Source: Anaerolineaceae bacterium (lineage in GTDB: Bacteria > Chloroflexota > Anaerolineae > Anaerolineales > Anaerolineaceae). From it: a DNA stretch of 11,067 bases. The stretch lies in the NCBI GenBank assembly GCA_014860845.1, contig JACZIY010000609.1:1-11067 (forward strand). Reading direction: 5' to 3'. The translations under genes and the position numbers were made by a program. Shown here one piece after another: positions 1 through 6,254 of this stretch; positions within the stretch are counted from its first letter, which is position 1; each line of letters starts with the position of its first letter. The notes beneath the pieces were generated by a model. That model was given only the letters and a program-made list of their open reading frames with translations. It was not told where the DNA came from and made no database searches.

Positions 1-1
1 A

Positions 2-505
2 ATGAATAAACCCGAAGAAAAAGCAGCAACGCTTAGAAAGAAAGTGATAAGCATCTTTTCCTTCGTGTTGCTTGTGCTGGTCGCTGTTGAGATTGGGATC
101 GTTTGGTTGTTTGGCTCAAGGGGCAGTTTCGAGCCTGGTTGGTGGCACCAGGTATTCGGGGCGTTGATGACCATAGGTGGAATTTTCCTGGCGGGGTGGT
201 CTATATACATTCAATACACATTAGGAAAAGGCACGCCTTCCCCAAAAGTTGCCACACAGCAGCTGATCACGACCGGACCATATGCCGTTACCCGCAACCC
301 AATGACGCTGGGGGCGTTTTTGTTGTATCTCGGGATTGCGATTGGGATGGGCTCAATCCCTGTCATCCTGCTCGTTCTGGTCATTTTCACAGCATTATTG
401 ACGTTTATTTACCGGCATGAAACGCGTGAACTGACAGAAAGATTTGGTGAGGAGTATCTTGAGTACCGAAAACGAACCCCATTTTTCATTCCGGGCATCC
501 GGTGA
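2..505 (+). CDS. Isoprenylcysteine carboxyl methyltransferase (ICMT)/phospholipid methyltransferase family membrane protein
   Basis: A 167-aa integral membrane protein of the ICMT/PEMT-like fold, which uses S-adenosylmethionine to methylate lipid-embedded or small hydrophobic substrates. Four hydrophobic stretches are visible (about residues 14-36, 47-70, 100-118 and 119-137). Family signatures are present: TTGPYAVTRNPMTLG at about residues 90-104, matching the usual GPY-x-RHP-x-Y-x-G cofactor motif with N in place of H, and a C-terminal FGEEYLEYRKRTPFFIPG. The substrate cannot be read from sequence, since bacterial members are rarely characterised. The ATG is only one base from the window edge, so any ribosome binding site or a longer N-terminus is out of view, but 167 aa is normal for the family. 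It converges on the Crp-like gene across about 68 bp, where I see no clear terminator. It is the only plus-strand gene here and probably unrelated to the stress cluster. Confidence 0.85.
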   Translation: MNKPEEKAATLRKKVISIFSFVLLVLVAVEIGIVWLFGSRGSFEPGWWHQVFGALMTIGGIFLAGWSIYIQYTLGKGTPSPKVATQQLITTGPYAVTRNPMTLGAFLLYLGIAIGMGSIPVILLVLVIFTALLTFIYRHETRELTERFGEEYLEYRKRTPFFIPGIR

Positions 506-573
506 TGAGATTTGTCTGAATCGTAAGCATGTTTATAACGTAAGGTGAAACCAAGAACGATCGCTGATGGCTT

Positions 574-1287
574 TTATTGATCTGCGCGTTTTGCCAGTTC
601 CGCAGGGTCTACAATGATAATCTTTTGTTTGTCCACCTTGATATAGCCTTCTAATTCCAGGGTTTTCATTGCACGACTGAGCACGTCCCGCACGGTTCCC
701 AGACGAACAGCCATCTCATCCAGAGTGGTCCACTCACGGCGTAGAACGACCAGTTGGCCTTCCAATAATTCAGTATGGCGCAACAAGGTGCTTGCCAGAC
801 GGGCTTCCACGCTCCTCAGGGAGAGATCCTCAACCAGTTCGATATACTTTAAAACCCTCTCACTTAAAATATGAATGATTGCCAGCGCAAGTTCGGGGAA
901 GCGTTTTTCCATGGTCAACAGTGACTCGGACGGAATCATCCATACGTCCGTGGCTTCCAGCGCGGTGGTTGTGGCAGGGTAGGTTGTTCGCGTGAACACA
1001 GCGTTATCCCCATAAATTTCCACGGGACGTAAAAAGTGCAGACCTTGCTCGCGTCCTTCATGCGTCATGCGGGTCGCTTTTACCCAGCCACGTTCCAGAA
1101 TATAAACATAATTTGCAGGCTCCCCCTCCAGATAGATGACCTGCCCGGTATCGAAATGGCGCGGACTTGCTGACTCTATCATCGCTTGAATGGCTTCTTC
1201 CGGCAGGTCGTTTAAATGCTTAATGTGAGCCAGCGTATCGCGCAGACGTTTGGATGAGGGAGAAGGACGAGAGGTAGGGGTAGTCAA
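574..1287 (-). CDS. Crp/Fnr-family transcriptional regulator
   Basis: A 237-aa cytoplasmic DNA-binding regulator. An N-terminal cyclic-nucleotide-binding-like beta-roll spans about residues 22-130 (with FDTGQVIYLEGEPANYVYIL), followed by a long dimerisation helix (about 132-158) and a C-terminal winged helix-turn-helix (about 165-230; recognition segment GTVRDVLSRAMKTLELEGYI). The protein has no cysteine, so it cannot carry an Fnr-type Fe-S cluster. The phosphate-binding-cassette region (YGDNAVFTRTTYPATTT) lacks the Arg-Ser pair that contacts cAMP in Crp, so the ligand, if any, is unknown. The start codon is TTG, preceded 10 nt upstream by GGAG; the next in-frame ATG is at about residue 35, inside the sensory domain, so TTG is the best start. 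It stands alone, separated from the AI-2E gene by an AT-rich 197-bp spacer that probably holds its promoter. Its targets are not evident. Confidence 0.9.
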   Translation of the reverse strand: MTTPTSRPSPSSKRLRDTLAHIKHLNDLPEEAIQAMIESASPRHFDTGQVIYLEGEPANYVYILERGWVKATRMTHEGREQGLHFLRPVEIYGDNAVFTRTTYPATTTALEATDVWMIPSESLLTMEKRFPELALAIIHILSERVLKYIELVEDLSLRSVEARLASTLLRHTELLEGQLVVLRREWTTLDEMAVRLGTVRDVLSRAMKTLELEGYIKVDKQKIIIVDPAELAKRADQ

Positions 1288-1484
1288 TAAGTAATTGCTC
1301 CAAGCTTAGATCTTTTAATTTTACCCGTTTGTGGTGAAATTTAGTTGTAGAAATGGGTATTTCCCCCTTAAAGGTGACATTCAAATAAACAATATCTGGG
1401 TTAACTTTTAGATTAAATCCATACTCAAAAAACCAGGAAACCTTAATTTAAATTAATTCTTTCCAGATAAAGCTATACATTTGG
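1288..1484. other. AT-rich intergenic spacer with a 14-bp perfect palindrome
   Basis: This non-coding spacer lies between the end of the second AI-2E gene and the start of the Crp-like gene, both on the minus strand. It must hold the end of the upstream transcript and probably the promoter of the regulator. A perfect palindrome TTAATTTAAATTAA lies at 1443-1456. On the minus strand it is followed by a tiny AGG-TTT-CCT stem and a run of six T (about 1425-1440), which could act as a weak terminator. I found no convincing -35/-10 pair and no Crp- or Fnr-type site (TGTGA-N6-TCACA or TTGAT-N4-ATCAA). Confidence 0.4.
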
Positions 1485-2669
1485 TTATTCATCCAAGATT
1501 AATCCTGTCTTTAAAACAGGTTCTGCTTCATCAAGCAGGTCCGTTATCCGTTCAATGCTGCTGGTGATTAAAGGCAAACGCGGCTCCTCCATTTCATCAA
1601 CGCTTGCTCTTAAATGCACCATACGTTCTTTGAGGTCAGATAGAAGCTTGGCAGGATTTGTTTTCGTGCGGCGTTTGACCAATCCGCTCCACAGAATTTG
1701 ACAGACAACCGAAATAGGCGGGGCAATCACGATTCCGACGATACCAAAAGCATCCGCCATGGCAACCAGCAACACCAAGGTCAGAATCGGATTATCCCAT
1801 TGACGGTTAATCAGCCTGGGTTTTACCCAGATACCAAGTGCTGTCAAAATAACAATTGTATATACAACGGTAAAAAGACTGATCTGCGCGCTGGTTAATA
1901 AACCCAACACCAGGGTAGTAAAAACGACCAGGAATAAACCTACCACAGGAATCATACTGCCAATGGTTGCTATCAGGGCAAGCAACGCTGGAGAGGATGA
2001 TCCAATCAGCCAATAACCCAGCCCAAGAATTATTCCAACCAATATGCTGTGAAAAATCTGCCCACGTACGTAAGAACCAATATCTGGTTCAATCGTCCGC
2101 CAGATGCTACGCACTTGTTTTCTTTGGTCAGACGGCAGGATGGATAACCACAGACGTTCAAAGTGAATTTGATTAATACTCCAATAAACACTCAAAACCA
2201 GAATGATTGCAAGAGCGGCAATAACACCACCAATATCCTGAACGATTCCGAACAAAGCCGGAACAACAAGCTCTCCTTCGTTTCCGATAACCGCCTGAAA
2301 AAGTACACTTGGGGAAGGTAATCGTTCAAATAAAGATTGCAAACCGGTGCTGTTTGACCATAAAAGCAAGGTCCATTTATCCTGAGCAGAGACACTTTGA
2401 GCGATCGATTGTAATTCTGTAGCAGAGATCTGGATCGCAAATATGATTAAGTACCCGAGACCACAGATAACGATGATGTAGACAAGAATCCAGATGATTC
2501 GGATGAGGATTTTTTTGCCAATGAGGCGTATGAAAAAAGGACGGATGGATGCTGCCAGGATTAGTGAAATCAAAACATAGATGACGGCAGTTCGAAATTG
2601 CCACAAGATCACGATTGCCATGATAGTGGTCAGGACAGCCAATCCAACCTTTACAACATTCTTAATCAT
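1485..2669 (-). CDS. AI-2E family transporter (second of a tandem pair)
   Basis: A 394-aa polytopic membrane protein of the AI-2E/PerM (UPF0118) family. Members form homo-oligomeric permeases implicated in autoinducer-2 export, Na+/H+ antiport or solute efflux; the substrate cannot be assigned here. Two adjacent N-terminal helices (about 8-47 and 55-80) are followed by an amphipathic middle segment. The family core comes next, with glycine/proline-rich helices including IGSMIPVVGLFLVV (about 240) and a conserved late block around DAFGIVGIVIAPPISVV. The last 70 or so residues are soluble and helical (LSDLKERMVHLRASVDEMEE and on). Its ATG overlaps the last 8 nt of the upstream AI-2E gene, so the two are almost certainly translationally coupled. 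It is the last gene of the leftward series. Confidence 0.88.
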   Translation of the reverse strand: MIKNVVKVGLAVLTTIMAIVILWQFRTAVIYVLISLILAASIRPFFIRLIGKKILIRIIWILVYIIVICGLGYLIIFAIQISATELQSIAQSVSAQDKWTLLLWSNSTGLQSLFERLPSPSVLFQAVIGNEGELVVPALFGIVQDIGGVIAALAIILVLSVYWSINQIHFERLWLSILPSDQRKQVRSIWRTIEPDIGSYVRGQIFHSILVGIILGLGYWLIGSSSPALLALIATIGSMIPVVGLFLVVFTTLVLGLLTSAQISLFTVVYTIVILTALGIWVKPRLINRQWDNPILTLVLLVAMADAFGIVGIVIAPPISVVCQILWSGLVKRRTKTNPAKLLSDLKERMVHLRASVDEMEEPRLPLITSSIERITDLLDEAEPVLKTGLILDE

Positions 2670-3945
2670 GGGAACCTATTTCGGGGATCTGGGAGAGAAG
2701 AAGATCCAGATTGGTGGTGATTGCCTCTATCTCATCCATCACTTTATCGATCTGTGTCACCTCGTTATCTGCTCCAACTTTTGTAAGGCGTGCCTGACTC
2801 TTAAGATCTTTGGTAAGCTCATTCGCTTCATAGCGCAAACGACTTGCAAAATCACGACCACCCAACCCCTCTTTTTCAGCCTCAGCTGGATGAAAAACAA
2901 AGCGATCCAATACCAGTTGAATAATGGCTGCCAAAGGAATAGCCATGAGCGCTCCAGCCAGACCAAACAATGAACTGAAGGCGAAAATTGCTAACAAAGA
3001 AACAAAAGGGTTGACCCCTACCGCTTTGCTCATTATACGTAGAACTAATAAATTATTTTCTGCGATTTGAATAATAACTGTAACAATAATTACCCAAATT
3101 AATAAAGAAGGAGATACCGATAGGGCAATTACACCAGCCGGAATAGCGCCCAGAATGGGTCCGACCATCGGAACAGCTTCAAATGCTCCAGCGATGAGTG
3201 CGAGGACAAAAGCATTGGGTAACCCAATTGCCGTATAACCAATCATTGCCATGGTGCCTACAACCAAACACAATGCGCCTTGACCGGCGATGAAATATCC
3301 AATTTTTGATTCTATTGCCGTTATCAGTTCGGTATGATTCTCGCGTTGGTTCTTGGGAAACAATAAAAGTAAAGATTCAATGGTGCGTGGTCCATTCATC
3401 GTCCAGTGGAAAGATAATAATAGAGTAACCAGCAAGATGAAAAAGATCCTGAAAATAGATGAGATATAGTTCAACGCCAGTTCAGTGGAAGCTAACATTT
3501 CTATGTCAGTTTGAATGGCAATTTCAAATCCTGGAATTACATCAGGTAAATAAGGGTTGATACTTTTAATCAATAGGTTGGGTGAATGTTCCACCCAGGT
3601 TCTTAACTCAAGATAGTAATCCGGAATATTTTTAACAATGGCAGAACCCTGTTCGAAAACCAGGGGAAATAACAAAAGTAGAAAGCCAGTTAGCAAAGCG
3701 AACAGTAAGATGTACACTGCGATCACCCCACCAACCCTTGGCAATCCTCTTCGATTCAACCAGGTTGCGATAGGCCGGATGATGGTTCCCAGAATAATGG
3801 CGACAAATAAAATAAAAAGTACCTGGTAGAATCGGTAAAGCAGCCAAAAACCAAGCCCGACACCTACCAAAGCGAGTGTGGCTACAATAATTCTTCTAAA
3901 TGTCCATTGATTTTGTTGAGTTGTTGGCTGAATTTCCATAGTCAC
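2662..3945 (-). CDS. AI-2E family transporter (first of a tandem pair)
   Basis: A 427-aa AI-2E family permease. N-terminal helices lie at about residues 17-55 and 68-95, with an amphipathic segment to about 150. The conserved core includes EAVPMVGPILGAIPAGVIAL (about 260-280) and GVNPFVSLLAIFAFSSLFG (about 317-335). After the last membrane helix (about 338-358) there is a soluble, charged, predicted helical tail of about 65 residues (from HPAEAEKEG), longer than in minimal family members. The listed start is GTG; an ATG two codons later (start base 3939) is equally possible. No clear Shine-Dalgarno is visible, and the start lies 12 nt past the stop of the eRF1-like gene, suggesting coupling to it. 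It overlaps the next permease gene by 8 nt in a different frame. It is probably a paralogue rather than a recent duplicate, because the two proteins differ clearly in sequence. Confidence 0.9.
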   Translation of the reverse strand: MTMEIQPTTQQNQWTFRRIIVATLALVGVGLGFWLLYRFYQVLFILFVAIILGTIIRPIATWLNRRGLPRVGGVIAVYILLFALLTGFLLLLFPLVFEQGSAIVKNIPDYYLELRTWVEHSPNLLIKSINPYLPDVIPGFEIAIQTDIEMLASTELALNYISSIFRIFFILLVTLLLSFHWTMNGPRTIESLLLLFPKNQRENHTELITAIESKIGYFIAGQGALCLVVGTMAMIGYTAIGLPNAFVLALIAGAFEAVPMVGPILGAIPAGVIALSVSPSLLIWVIIVTVIIQIAENNLLVLRIMSKAVGVNPFVSLLAIFAFSSLFGLAGALMAIPLAAIIQLVLDRFVFHPAEAEKEGLGGRDFASRLRYEANELTKDLKSQARLTKVGADNEVTQIDKVMDEIEAITTNLDLLLSQIPEIGSHD

Positions 3946-3957
3946 TCATTTGCAAGA

Positions 3958-4377
3958 TCATTTTGAATTAGCATTGCTGACTGGTTTTCTAAGAAAGCGT
4001 TGTTGGACTTTAAGTGCCAGTTGGCGATTCGTCATCTCAGCAACAGTCTCAATCCCGACAACGCGCGCACCAAAACCTGCTGTTCGAAGACAATCTTCAA
4101 GCTCTACTTTTGCGTCATCCGGCCCGAAAATCCAGATGGATTCCGCATTATTGATGAGTGAAATGATCACGTTGTAATACCGATCAAGCAGAATCTCAGA
4201 TTGCGGATTATGAAGATTCTCAGAGTTCTTTACTGGTGAATCAATAATGTCACTTTTTGGCGCAGGGCTTTGCTTCTCAATATTCGAAATGATTTCACGA
4301 ATATAGATTTTCTTATTTGATATGGACACAATCACAGCCTTGAGATGATTGATCCATAAACCTACTTTTCTTTCCAT
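3958..4377 (-). CDS. Small eRF1 domain 3-like (translation-associated) protein
   Basis: A 139-aa soluble protein. An N-terminal block (VGLWINHLKAVIVSI, residues 5-19) and a C-terminal block (about 77-130: ESIWIFGPDDAKVELEDCLR, then ARVVGIETVAEMTNRQLALKV) match, from memory, a widespread small bacterial family. Members usually start with a WIDHR-KAVIV motif and contain a GPG-x-AK-x-EL and VVGVET-x-D-x-x-TD-x-QL pattern. This C-terminal pattern resembles the third domain of eRF1/Pelota release factors, and database entries often read 'translational machinery protein'. Two positions of the usual WIDHR motif are changed here (N for D, L for R), and the linker between the blocks is short. GGAG lies 6 nt before the ATG. 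It sits 35 nt after the 42-aa basic gene and 12 nt before the AI-2E pair, so it is probably in the same operon. The molecular role is inferred from fold resemblance only. Confidence 0.65.
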   Translation of the reverse strand: MERKVGLWINHLKAVIVSISNKKIYIREIISNIEKQSPAPKSDIIDSPVKNSENLHNPQSEILLDRYYNVIISLINNAESIWIFGPDDAKVELEDCLRTAGFGARVVGIETVAEMTNRQLALKVQQRFLRKPVSNANSK

Positions 4378-4412
4378 AAGCTACTCCAATGGTTTACAAT
4401 TCACCCGTCCTA

Positions 4413-4541
4413 TTAATTCTTTGGGTTCACGATAATGGCTTCCTTACGATCAACCGCCTTGGTCCGGCGAAGGTGTTTCCGCTGACCTTTTGGCAGTCGT
4501 TTGACTTTTGTTTTTTTTACTTCGATCGTTTTTTCTGTCAT
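4413..4541 (-). CDS. 42-aa strongly basic small protein, unrecognised
   Basis: A short ORF (ATG to TAA) translating to 42 residues: it begins MTEKTIEVKKTKVKRLPKG, has a QRKHLRRTKAVDRKE centre and ends VNPKN. It has 15 Lys/Arg against 4 acidic residues and no membrane segment. The start is well supported: AGGAG precedes the ATG with 7 nt spacing, and the stop lies 35 nt before the eRF1-like gene on the same strand. The composition would suit binding to nucleic acid, ribosomal RNA or acidic proteins, but that is inference, and I do not recognise a family. Being between a CBS-domain gene and an eRF1-like gene makes a ribosome- or RNA-linked role an attractive guess. It is well below common length cut-offs, so it may be unannotated in relatives. 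Confidence 0.6.
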   Translation of the reverse strand: MTEKTIEVKKTKVKRLPKGQRKHLRRTKAVDRKEAIIVNPKN

Positions 4542-4682
4542 TTTATTTCTCCTTTTATGTTTTGATTTCTTTATGTAAAATATATCCAACACCGAGTCAT
4601 CGGGTTTTATTCAATCCTGGTTCGTCAGCTGTAATTAATAATGCAATCGCGTTTTGCGTCTTCTGGTTCTTTAGGTAGGACC

Positions 4683-5120
4683 CTACCCATTGTTTGCTTG
4701 TGAAATATCCTTAACCACTTCAGCTGTTTTTTCGGGTTGGTTCATGCGTGTTGCCAGATCTGCCTGAGAAATAATTCCCTCGACCACATTGGCATGATCT
4801 ACAATCACAATCCTGCGGATTTGGTGATCGGACATCAATTTTAAGGCAATATTTATTTCATCATCCGCACGACAGGTCACGACTCTGCGAGTCATCACCG
4901 CTTCAACGCGGGTGGATCTAGCATCCCGTCCTTCGGCAACAATCTTCATCGCCAGATCACGATCCGTAATAATACCGATCAATTTGTGAGATTCTGTATT
5001 ATCAATCACAGGCATGGGTCCGATATTTTCGCGCTTCATGATCTGAGCTACTGCTATTACGTTATCCGTTGGCAGACAGCAAATGGGGTTTAGGGTCATT
5101 ACATCTTGACAGATTTTCAT
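4683..5120 (-). CDS. CBS-domain pair protein (putative nucleotide-sensing)
   Basis: A 145-aa soluble protein made almost entirely of one Bateman module: CBS1 at about residues 7-64 (DVMTLNPICCLPTDN, then IGIITDRDLAMKI) and CBS2 at about 74-128 (AVMTRRVVTCRADDEIN, then GIISQADLATRM). Such stand-alone pairs usually bind AMP, ATP or another adenine nucleotide and regulate partners; the ligand and partner here are unknown. Four cysteines (residues 4, 14, 15 and 83) are present, with CC in the first domain. Length is typical for the stand-alone class. The ATG at 5120 is preceded by a purine-rich AGAG with 6 nt spacing. About 208 nt of leader with several inverted repeats separates it from the Lmo0937-like gene upstream, so it may have its own promoter or be controlled by RNA structure. 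It is followed by the 42-aa basic gene about 140 nt downstream. Confidence 0.88.
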   Translation of the reverse strand: MKICQDVMTLNPICCLPTDNVIAVAQIMKRENIGPMPVIDNTESHKLIGIITDRDLAMKIVAEGRDARSTRVEAVMTRRVVTCRADDEINIALKLMSDHQIRRIVIVDHANVVEGIISQADLATRMNQPEKTAEVVKDISQANNG

Positions 5121-5328
5121 TTTTTTCTCTTTGCCCGGAGAGTTCTTCGGTCAGGGTAAGAACTATCCAAATATGACGATCGCCATTCTATCCATTCCGG
5201 TAAAGCTATGGCGATATTTAACAATCTGACCTACCCGGATATTTCCCGGGAGGCAGATTGTTTTACAACGTGGTAAAAAATTGACTTTTTGTTTTTCTTA
5301 CTTGTTATTATTCAACCAAACCCGGGAA
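5121..5328 (-). promoter_or_regulatory. Structured leader upstream of the CBS-domain gene
   Basis: This non-coding stretch has three consecutive inverted repeats. First, AGTTCTT/AAGAACT at 5141-5147 and 5158-5164. Second, ATCGCCAT/ATGGCGAT at 5179-5186 and 5208-5215. Third, a longer stem at 5220-5262, in which AACAATCTG pairs with CAGATTGTT, CCT with AGG and CCCGG with CCGGG, interrupted only by single bulged A residues. None is followed by a U-run in the minus direction, so they do not look like simple terminators for the upstream small genes. A structured 5' leader, RNA-processing sites or an attenuator for the CBS gene are all possible. I could not match it to a known riboswitch class, and no firm promoter was found. 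Confidence 0.4.
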
Positions 5329-5484
5329 CTAAATCACCCCAAGTAAACTCAAAATGACAAGTATGATAGCGATGACGAGTAAAGTATGAATCCAACTTCC
5401 AGTTTTTGGGAATTTTGGACTGATACTCCCGCCGAAAAAGCCAAGCAGCCACAAGACGAACAAGATAATAATAATGGTCCACAT
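5329..5484 (-). CDS. Lmo0937-like small membrane protein (51 aa)
   Basis: A short ORF, ATG to TAG, of 51 residues. It starts MWTIIIILFVLWLLGFFGG, continues with a polar SISPKFPKTGSWIH loop and ends in a second hydrophobic helix (TLLVIAIILVILSLLGVI). The two-helix plan with an N-terminal WTII-x-IL-x-VLWLLG block and a late H-x-LLVIA-x-I-x-x-I block fits what I recall of the Lmo0937 family of tiny envelope proteins, found near stress genes in many bacteria. The loop is about 10 residues longer than in the short members I remember. AGGAG lies 9 nt upstream of the ATG, a strong initiation signal. The gene lies between the 57-aa gene (82 nt upstream) and the CBS gene leader. Its function is unknown; an inner-membrane location is expected. 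Confidence 0.7.
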   Translation of the reverse strand: MWTIIIILFVLWLLGFFGGSISPKFPKTGSWIHTLLVIAIILVILSLLGVI

Positions 5485-5566
5485 ATTGTTTTTCTCCTAA
5501 GATTGTATTTTCTTCTAATTTATTGATCTCAACTAACCAGGTTCTCCGATATAAAACCGGGTTTTC

Positions 5567-5740
5567 TTACTCGTTGAAGGATTTGTCACGCAAAAGGATT
5601 CCTGCTTCGATTTTTTCTTCATCTGTTAGGATAAAGAAGGGGGTAAATCGTTTAAAGAAACCCAGGGCAGAATTCCAAATGGTTCGTAAATAAACTCGAT
5701 AAGAGGTTTTTACATTAAGTTGATTAATTGAGTTATCCAT
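5567..5740 (-). CDS. 57-aa small protein, unrecognised
   Basis: A short ORF, ATG to TAA, of 57 residues starting MDNSINQLNVKTSYRVYLRT and ending EEKIEAGILLRDKSFNE. The middle (TIWNSALGFFKRFTPFF, about 20-36) is aromatic-rich and amphipathic rather than a clear transmembrane helix; it could lie on the membrane surface. Protein-like composition and position support a real gene: it starts 34 nt after the GlsB stop and lies 82 nt before the Lmo0937-like gene, all on the same strand. The ribosome binding site is weaker than in its neighbours (GGA 6 nt upstream). I do not recognise a family and assign no function. An overlapping upstream ATG in another frame stops after 13 codons. Confidence 0.5.
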   Translation of the reverse strand: MDNSINQLNVKTSYRVYLRTIWNSALGFFKRFTPFFILTDEEKIEAGILLRDKSFNE

Positions 5741-5774
5741 CGGATATCCATTTCATCCACTGCAACGAGCGCTT

Positions 5775-6029
5775 TTAACGTCCTCGACGTATTAAGCGCA
5801 CAATTGCAATCAGGATGATTGCACCCAATAAAGTCACCAACATGGTTGGCAGCGTAATGGCATCGTTGATGGTTCCAACACCAAACAACGGACTGAGGAA
5901 GTAACCGGCCAGAAATGCGCCGATGACGGCTATGACAATATTAAGTAAAAGATTGGAACGGTCATGCATGAGGGATGTTGCCACCCACCCGATTACTGCT
6001 GCAGCGATTAAGTAAATAAGTATGTTCAT
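5775..6029 (-). CDS. GlsB/YeaQ/YmgE family stress-response membrane protein
   Basis: An 84-aa very hydrophobic protein with three predicted membrane helices: residues 2-19, 28-50 and 60-78. The first helix carries the family hallmark AAAVIGWVATSLM. The second contains glycines (VIAVIGAFLAGYFL), and a short basic tail (RLIRRGR) ends the protein. This matches the full-length transglycosylase-associated (GlsB/YeaQ) family of about 80-90 aa. Members are induced by general stress and sit in the inner membrane, but their biochemical role is not established despite the historic name. AGGAG lies close upstream of the ATG (about 4-5 nt). The 36-aa GlsB-like gene ends 27 nt upstream and the 57-aa gene begins 34 nt downstream. 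Confidence 0.9.
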   Translation of the reverse strand: MNILIYLIAAAVIGWVATSLMHDRSNLLLNIVIAVIGAFLAGYFLSPLFGVGTINDAITLPTMLVTLLGAIILIAIVRLIRRGR

Positions 6030-6056
6030 ATTTCTCCTATTGTTAAATTATTTTTA

Positions 6057-6167
6057 TTAAATTAGGGTTTCAACTACTCGCCTGCGTTCTGCTTCCACCA
6101 TTTGGCTGGCAAACCAACCAATGATTGCTCCAGCAAAAAGCCACACGATGAAATTTACAAAATTCAT
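6057..6167 (-). CDS. 36-aa single-helix GlsB-like peptide
   Basis: A very short ORF, ATG to TAA, of 36 residues. One transmembrane helix (VNFIVWLFAGAIIGWFASQM, residues 4-23) is followed by a charged tail (VEAERRRVVETLI). The helix resembles the first helix of the adjacent GlsB protein: both share an A/G-rich stretch, then IGW, an aromatic or valine, and A-S/T. AAAGGAG lies 7 nt before the ATG, one of the best ribosome binding sites in the window, so translation is likely. It starts 87 nt after the YggT stop and ends 27 nt before the GlsB start. It could be a remnant of a duplicated GlsB that lost helices 2 and 3, or a genuine small partner peptide; the clean start and stop favour the second. 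Confidence 0.6.
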   Translation of the reverse strand: MNFVNFIVWLFAGAIIGWFASQMVEAERRRVVETLI

Positions 6168-6254
6168 TTAATTACTCCTTTCAAAGAGGATCACAACCAG
6201 GTTTTTCAGATAAACCTTATTTAATCTAGTCAAACTTTATAGTCTGTCCGTTGT

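Noticed and set aside
103..420. A 105-codon frame inside the methyltransferase gene
   Set aside because: It overlaps the recognisable ICMT-type protein in another frame and has no domain signal.
2581..2973. A 130-codon plus-strand reading frame across the AI-2E junction
   Set aside because: It is antisense to two well-supported permease genes, has no ribosome binding site of note and has an unprotein-like composition; it is a shadow frame.
4590..4608. Short CCGA-GTCA-TCGG stem followed by GTTTT as a plus-strand terminator
   Set aside because: Only 4 bp of stem and no plus-strand gene upstream, so it is probably chance.
6195..6235. Promoter for the 36-aa/GlsB genes (TTGACT on the minus strand)
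   Set aside because: The -35-like hexamer is good, but the best -10 candidates match only 3 of 6 positions at a 15-bp spacing.
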